This document shows, in pieces, positions 6,822-9,403 of a stretch of DNA of 9,403 nucleotides. Location of the stretch: positions 1 through 9,403 of the forward strand of contig JAQGKB010000206.1 in assembly GCA_028290345.1 (NCBI GenBank), read 5' to 3'. Each line of letters starts with the position of its first letter. Position 1 is the first letter of the stretch. The stretch comes from Hyphomicrobiales bacterium (GTDB lineage: Bacteria > Pseudomonadota > Alphaproteobacteria > Rhizobiales > Devosiaceae). The notes under the pieces are model-generated. The model saw nothing but the letters and a program-made list of their open reading frames with translations. It searched no databases and had not been told where the DNA came from. A program made the translations under genes and the position numbers.

Positions 6822-6860
6822 ATGGAACAGACAGTTTCGGTCAATGTCTTTAAGGGCTGA
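6822..6860 (+). CDS. Possible 12-residue small ORF within the orphan transcript
   Basis: The ATG at 6822 opens MEQTVSVNVFKG and stops at TGA 6858-6860. AAAAGG (6813-6818) lies 3 nt before the ATG, a rather close Shine-Dalgarno-like site. The stop falls in the loop of the AAGGG/CCCTT stem, 27 nt before the terminator hairpin. The peptide has no known match that I can name and no transmembrane or signal character. A 12-codon ORF can arise by chance, so this is listed only because it sits in a short, terminated transcription unit with a plausible ribosome site. Confidence 0.25.
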   Translation: MEQTVSVNVFKG

Positions 6861-6887
6861 CGCTCCCTTGAGGGTATTACCGATTGG

Positions 6888-6916
6888 GGCGCGAGACTTC
6901 GGTCTCGCGCCTTTTT
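6888..6916 (+). terminator. Intrinsic terminator with cUUCGg tetraloop
   Basis: A 10-bp perfect stem, GGCGCGAGAC (6888-6897) with GTCTCGCGCC (6902-6911), closes an exceptionally stable TTCG loop and is followed by TTTTT (6912-6916). On the other strand the stem is followed by CCAATCGG with no T-run, so it terminates plus-strand transcription only. It does not serve ald or urtA, which are on the minus strand. Confidence 0.9.
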
Positions 6917-6990
6917 GTGTCTGTCGGTGTATTTTGAGGCGCGGCGGTGGTGGGAAGGCGCGATGGTGGGCGTGGCCGCCGCTCAGCCCC

Positions 6991-7061
6991 AATGAGCCCT
7001 TATGGTGAGGTGAGAGCGTAGCGACCCTCGAACCACGAGGGCGGGCACTCCCGGCGCCCTC
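6991..7061. repeat. Palindromic intergenic repeat downstream of ald
   Basis: It holds two overlapping, mutually exclusive hairpins: 7025-7041 (CCCTCG, 5-nt loop, CGAGGG) and 7037-7061 (GAGGGCG with CGCCCTC), the latter reaching the ald stop codon. The segment 6991-7012 recurs in reverse orientation at 8799-8820 (20 of 22 identical), and 7027-7051 recurs in direct orientation at 8945-8969 (20 of 25). No T-run follows, but the hairpins may still end or trim the ald transcript. The remaining spacer, 6917-6990, is GC-rich and shows nothing. Confidence 0.75.
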
Positions 7062-8179
7062 TACACCGCCAGCGCTTCTTCCGGCGTCACCAGCGCGTAT
7101 CCCTGCGCCTCGGCCACCGGCTTGCAGGTCACCTTGCCATTCCAAACGTTGAGGCCGGCGCGCAGATGCGGGTCGGCGGCGAGCGCGGCGCGCCAGCCCA
7201 TGTTCGCCAGCCGCACCACGTGGGGCAGGGTGGCGTTGTTGAGGGCGTAGGTGGAGGTACGCGCTACGGCACCCGGCATGTTGGCAACGCAGTAGTGCAC
7301 AATGCCGTCGATCACATAGGTCGGCTCGGCATGGGTGGTGGCGTGCGAGGTCTCGAAACACCCGCCCTGGTCGATCGCGACGTCAACCAGCACCGCACCC
7401 GACTTCATGGTCTTGAGCATGGCCCGGGTGACCAGTTTCGGCGCCTCGGCGCCCGGCACCAGCACGGCCCCGATCACGAGGTCGGCGGTTGCCACTGCCT
7501 CGGCCAGCGCCGCCTTGTGCGAATAGAGCACGCGCGCCTTGGCGCCGAAATGCCCGGACAGACGCTCCAGCACCGCAGCGCTCTTGTCGAGCACCGTGAC
7601 ATCGGCCTGCAGCCCCACTGCCATTTCGGCGGCGTGGAAGCCGACGACGCCGCCGCCGAGGATCACCACCTTGCCCGGCTGCACGCCCGGCACGCCGCCC
7701 AGCAGTACGCCGCGGCCGCCATGGGCCTTTTCCAGCGCCGTGGCGCCCGCCTGGATCGACATGCGGCCGGCCACCTGGCTCATCGGCTTCAGCAACGGCA
7801 GGCCGCCGCTGGCGTCGGTCACGGTTTCATAGGCGATGCCGATGATGCCGGCCTTGACCAGATCCCGGGTTTGTTCCGGATCGGGCGCCAGATGCAGGTA
7901 GGTGAAGAGGATTTGCCCGGGGCGCAGCATGGCGCGCTCGGCGGGTTGCGGTTCCTTGACCTTGACGATCATGTCGGCCGCGGCAAAAACCGCGGCCTCG
8001 TTTGGCGCGATCTCGGCCCCGGCGGCACGATAATCGGCATCGCCCGCGCCGATGCCGCTACCGGCCTCGGTCTCGACCAGCACCCGGTGTCCGGCATGGA
8101 TCAATTCGGCCACGCTCTCGGGTGTCAGGCCGACACGATATTCGTGATTCTTGATTTCCTTCGGTACGCCGACAAGCAT
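7061..8179 (-). CDS. ald: Alanine dehydrogenase
   Basis: A cytoplasmic NAD-dependent enzyme interconverting L-alanine and pyruvate plus ammonium. I place the start at the ATG at 8179 (MLVGVPKEIKNHEYRVGLTP), with GGGGG about 7 nt upstream. This gives 372 residues, the family norm; the reading frame stays open to 8302 but that extension has no family features. Substrate and catalytic residues known from the family fall at the standard positions: Arg15, Lys75, His96 and Asp270. The Rossmann fold shows GGGVVG (175-180) with acidic Asp198 at the end of the next strand, consistent with NAD use. KPMSQVAGRMSIQAGA (131-146) and NMPGAVARTST (300-310) are typical Ald blocks. It is divergent from an Lrp/AsnC gene that probably controls it. 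A repeat touches its 3' end. Confidence 0.97.
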   Translation of the reverse strand: MLVGVPKEIKNHEYRVGLTPESVAELIHAGHRVLVETEAGSGIGAGDADYRAAGAEIAPNEAAVFAAADMIVKVKEPQPAERAMLRPGQILFTYLHLAPDPEQTRDLVKAGIIGIAYETVTDASGGLPLLKPMSQVAGRMSIQAGATALEKAHGGRGVLLGGVPGVQPGKVVILGGGVVGFHAAEMAVGLQADVTVLDKSAAVLERLSGHFGAKARVLYSHKAALAEAVATADLVIGAVLVPGAEAPKLVTRAMLKTMKSGAVLVDVAIDQGGCFETSHATTHAEPTYVIDGIVHYCVANMPGAVARTSTYALNNATLPHVVRLANMGWRAALAADPHLRAGLNVWNGKVTCKPVAEAQGYALVTPEEALAV

Positions 8180-8265
8180 TTTGCAACCCCCACGATTTCC
8201 AGCCTGCATCAGAACGCAAAACGCGTGAGAAGTTGTTGCGATCCGCCTGCACTTTAGGTCATTAT

Positions 8266-8280
8266 TCGAACCAGGTTCGA
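8266..8280. promoter_or_regulatory. Perfect 15-bp palindrome in the ald/Lrp divergent spacer (candidate operator)
   Basis: TCGAACCAGGTTCGA is an exact 7-1-7 palindrome in the 121-nt gap, 20 nt before the Lrp-type gene and 86 nt upstream of ald. Lrp/AsnC proteins typically bind symmetric sites between themselves and a divergent target. Its position suggests autoregulation of the regulator together with control of ald. Core promoters on either side are too degenerate to call. Binding is inferred. Confidence 0.55.
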
Positions 8281-8300
8281 CAAGATGGCGGAAAACCGGC

Positions 8301-8765
8301 ATGGAATTGCAGATCGACGCAATAGACCGAAAATTGTTGCACCTGCTGCAGGACGACAGCCGCCGCAGCGTGCAGGAACTCGGCGAGGCCGCCGGGCTCT
8401 CCGCCTCCGCCTGCCATCGGCGGCTGAAGGCGCTGGAGGAGCGCGGCGCGATCGAGAAATATCACGCGGTGCTGAACGCCGAGCGGCTGGGTTTTTCCAT
8501 CCAGTTCTTCATCGAGGTTGGGCTGACCAGCCAGAGCGAAGCGACGCTCGATGCCTTCGAGGCGGCGGTGAAAGACATTCCCGAGGTGCTCGAGTGCCAT
8601 TTGATGGCCGGCCAATCCGACTACATTTTGCGCGTCGTGTGCCGAGACCATGAGGATTTCGAACGCCTGCACCGGCGGCTGAGCGCGCGGCTGCCGGGGG
8701 TGGCGCGGATACATTCCAATATGAGTATCCGGACGGTGAAGGCGCGGACCGGGTTGCCGATTTGA
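8301..8765 (+). CDS. Lrp/AsnC family transcriptional regulator (AldR-like)
   Basis: A DNA-binding regulator of 154 residues, the usual family length. It has an N-terminal winged helix-turn-helix (about 7-62; turn and recognition helix in SVQELGEAAGLSASACHRRL, 23-42) and a C-terminal RAM/AsnC effector domain (about 66-145). The glycine and aspartate of LMAGQSDYILRV (101-112) are typical of the ligand-sensing loop. These proteins form dimers to octamers and sense amino acids. The divergent position next to ald matches known aldR-ald pairs, in which the regulator activates ald in response to alanine, so an AldR role is likely but inferred. The start is the ATG at 8301 with GGCGG about 9 nt upstream. 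The gene stands alone; a repeat block follows its stop. Confidence 0.94.
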   Translation: MELQIDAIDRKLLHLLQDDSRRSVQELGEAAGLSASACHRRLKALEERGAIEKYHAVLNAERLGFSIQFFIEVGLTSQSEATLDAFEAAVKDIPEVLECHLMAGQSDYILRVVCRDHEDFERLHRRLSARLPGVARIHSNMSIRTVKARTGLPI

Positions 8766-8770
8766 GGGGA

Positions 8771-8969
8771 GGGTGCAGCCCGCCGAAGGGTCGCGCCCCA
8801 CCTCTCCATGAGGGCTCATTCCCCCCTCATTCGTCACCCTCGGGCTCGACCCGAGGCCCCAGACTGCATGCGGTGGTGCTTGCCACAAGCCTGGGTCCTC
8901 GCGTCAAGCGCGAGGATGACGAATGATGGGTGGTGGTCCGAGGGCTCCAACCACGAGGCTGCGCACCCC
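8771..8969. repeat. Nested inverted repeat block after the Lrp gene
   Basis: The inner 35-nt arms at 8828-8862 and 8891-8925 are inverted copies (30 of 35 matching), each carrying its own hairpin. The left hairpin reads CCTCGGG-loop-CCCGAGG, the right CCTCGCG-loop-CGCGAGG, and the middle pair changes on both sides. The outer parts (8771-8820 and 8945-8969) match pieces of the repeat at 6991-7061. The block fills nearly all of the 258-nt spacer to the next gene. The CATTCGTC...CTCGGGCTCGACCCGAGG style is a common Hyphomicrobiales intergenic palindrome. No mobile gene is present. Confidence 0.82.
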
Positions 8970-9023
8970 GCCGTCCCCCAATGGAGATTTTAACCGGCGC
9001 GGCCATGTTGTAGCATGCACATC

Positions 9024-9403
9024 ATGGACACAGCCTTTTCCGGATTCCCAACGCAAACCTTCGAGTTCTTGACCGGGATCGCGGCCAGTAATGAAAAGCC
9101 GTGGTTCGAGGCCAACCGGCCGCTCTACGAGGCCGGCTACGTCGCGCCGGGGCGGGCTATGGTCGAGGCGCTCGGGCCAAGACTGCGTGAGATTTCGCCA
9201 GATGTGCAGTTCGATGCCAAGCCGCACGGCTCGCTGTCGCGCATCAATCGCGACGTGCGATTTTCCAAGAACAAGGCGCCCTACAAGACCCATCTCGATC
9301 TCTGGTTCTGGCACGGCGAGCGGCGCGGCTGGAGCATGCCGGGCTTCTGGTTCCGGCTGACGCCCGAAACCGTCTACATGGGCACCGGCATGCATGGTTT
9401 CGA
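9024..9403 (+). CDS. DUF2461 family protein, N-terminal part (cut by window edge)
   Basis: The frame is open from the ATG at 9024 (MDTAFSGFPTQTFEFL) to the window end, about 126 residues. An in-frame ATG at 9015 is an equally possible start; neither has a clear Shine-Dalgarno sequence. Family signatures visible are FEFLTGIAASNEKPWFEANR (residues 13-32) and SRINRDVRFSKNKAPYKTH (71-89), followed by an aromatic stretch, LDLWFWHGERRGW. These match the DUF2461 (TIGR02453) family of about 220-residue proteins of unknown biochemical role found widely in bacteria and fungi. The C-terminal part is missing only because the window ends. The family call is firm; the function is unknown and the neighbours give no hint. 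Confidence 0.88.
   Translation, partial: MDTAFSGFPTQTFEFLTGIAASNEKPWFEANRPLYEAGYVAPGRAMVEALGPRLREISPDVQFDAKPHGSLSRINRDVRFSKNKAPYKTHLDLWFWHGERRGWSMPGFWFRLTPETVYMGTGMHGF

Larger units (their letters stand above)
6777..6916 (+). ncRNA. Candidate orphan small RNA upstream of urtA
   Basis: A textbook intrinsic terminator at 6888-6916 works only on the plus strand, where no recognised gene lies upstream, so some transcript must end there. The 3' end is well supported; the 5' end is a guess (promoter-like matches would put it near 6777 or 6667). Possible internal structure: GCAAC (6783-6787) with GTTGC (6805-6809), AGACA (6830-6834) with TGTCT (6845-6849), and AAGGG (6852-6856) with CCCTT (6865-6869). 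A CTCCC stretch (6863-6867) could pair with Shine-Dalgarno sequences, as in AbcR-type alphaproteobacterial sRNAs. A 12-codon ORF lies inside (6822-6860). I do not recognise the family. It could also be a leader RNA or a small-protein mRNA. Confidence 0.5.

Noticed and set aside
6888..6911. The cUUCGg hairpin as terminator of the ald transcript
   Set aside because: On the minus strand it is followed by CCAATCGG with no T-run, so it fits only plus-strand transcription.
6714..7361. A minus-strand open frame running from within ald through the spacer
   Set aside because: Out of frame with ald, covers the repeat and terminator, and has no coding-like features.
7166..8257. A 363-codon plus-strand open frame across ald
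   Set aside because: Antisense to ald, whose catalytic residues all fall at the expected positions; the frame's composition is His/Gly/Gln-rich noise.
8180..8302. An N-terminal extension of alanine dehydrogenase to 413 residues
   Set aside because: The family begins at MLVGVPKE; the extension overlaps the divergent promoter region and the start of the Lrp gene.

Overview
The window comes from a GC-rich alphaproteobacterium, most likely of the order Hyphomicrobiales (Rhizobiales). The urea-transporter-then-urease gene order, the divergent ald/Lrp pair and the palindromic intergenic repeats fit that order. A Devosia-like source is possible but rests only on general resemblance.

Left two thirds (1-6574, minus strand, read right to left): a complete urea ABC transporter operon, urtA-urtB-urtC-urtD-urtE, running into ureD, the first gene of a urease cluster cut by the window edge. 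UrtA binds urea in the periplasm, UrtB and UrtC form the membrane channel, and UrtD and UrtE are the ATPases. UreD helps insert nickel into urease, which splits urea to ammonium and carbon dioxide. A strong sigma-54 (-24/-12) promoter lies 41 nt upstream of the urtA start, so the operon is probably switched on by nitrogen limitation (NtrC).

Middle (6575-7060): a spacer without a conventional gene. It holds a very strong plus-strand intrinsic terminator (10-bp stem with a cUUCGg loop, then T5) with no annotated gene upstream on that strand. I read this as an orphan small RNA, possibly carrying a 12-codon ORF. It is the most likely undescribed element here.

Right third: alanine dehydrogenase (ald, minus) is divergent from an Lrp/AsnC regulator (plus), with a perfect 15-bp palindrome between them. 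Alanine deamination also releases ammonium, so both gene groups concern nitrogen supply. The window ends in the 5' part of a DUF2461 protein gene (plus).

Five spacers carry GC-rich palindromic repeats, each built wholly or partly as an inverted pair: urtB/urtC, urtD/urtE, urtE/ureD, after ald, and after the Lrp gene. Three of them, of three different sequence families, sit inside the urt-ure operon. The genes just downstream of those three lack a recognisable Shine-Dalgarno sequence, and one repeat supplies the likely ureD start codon. No CRISPR, tRNA, rRNA or transposase gene was seen.
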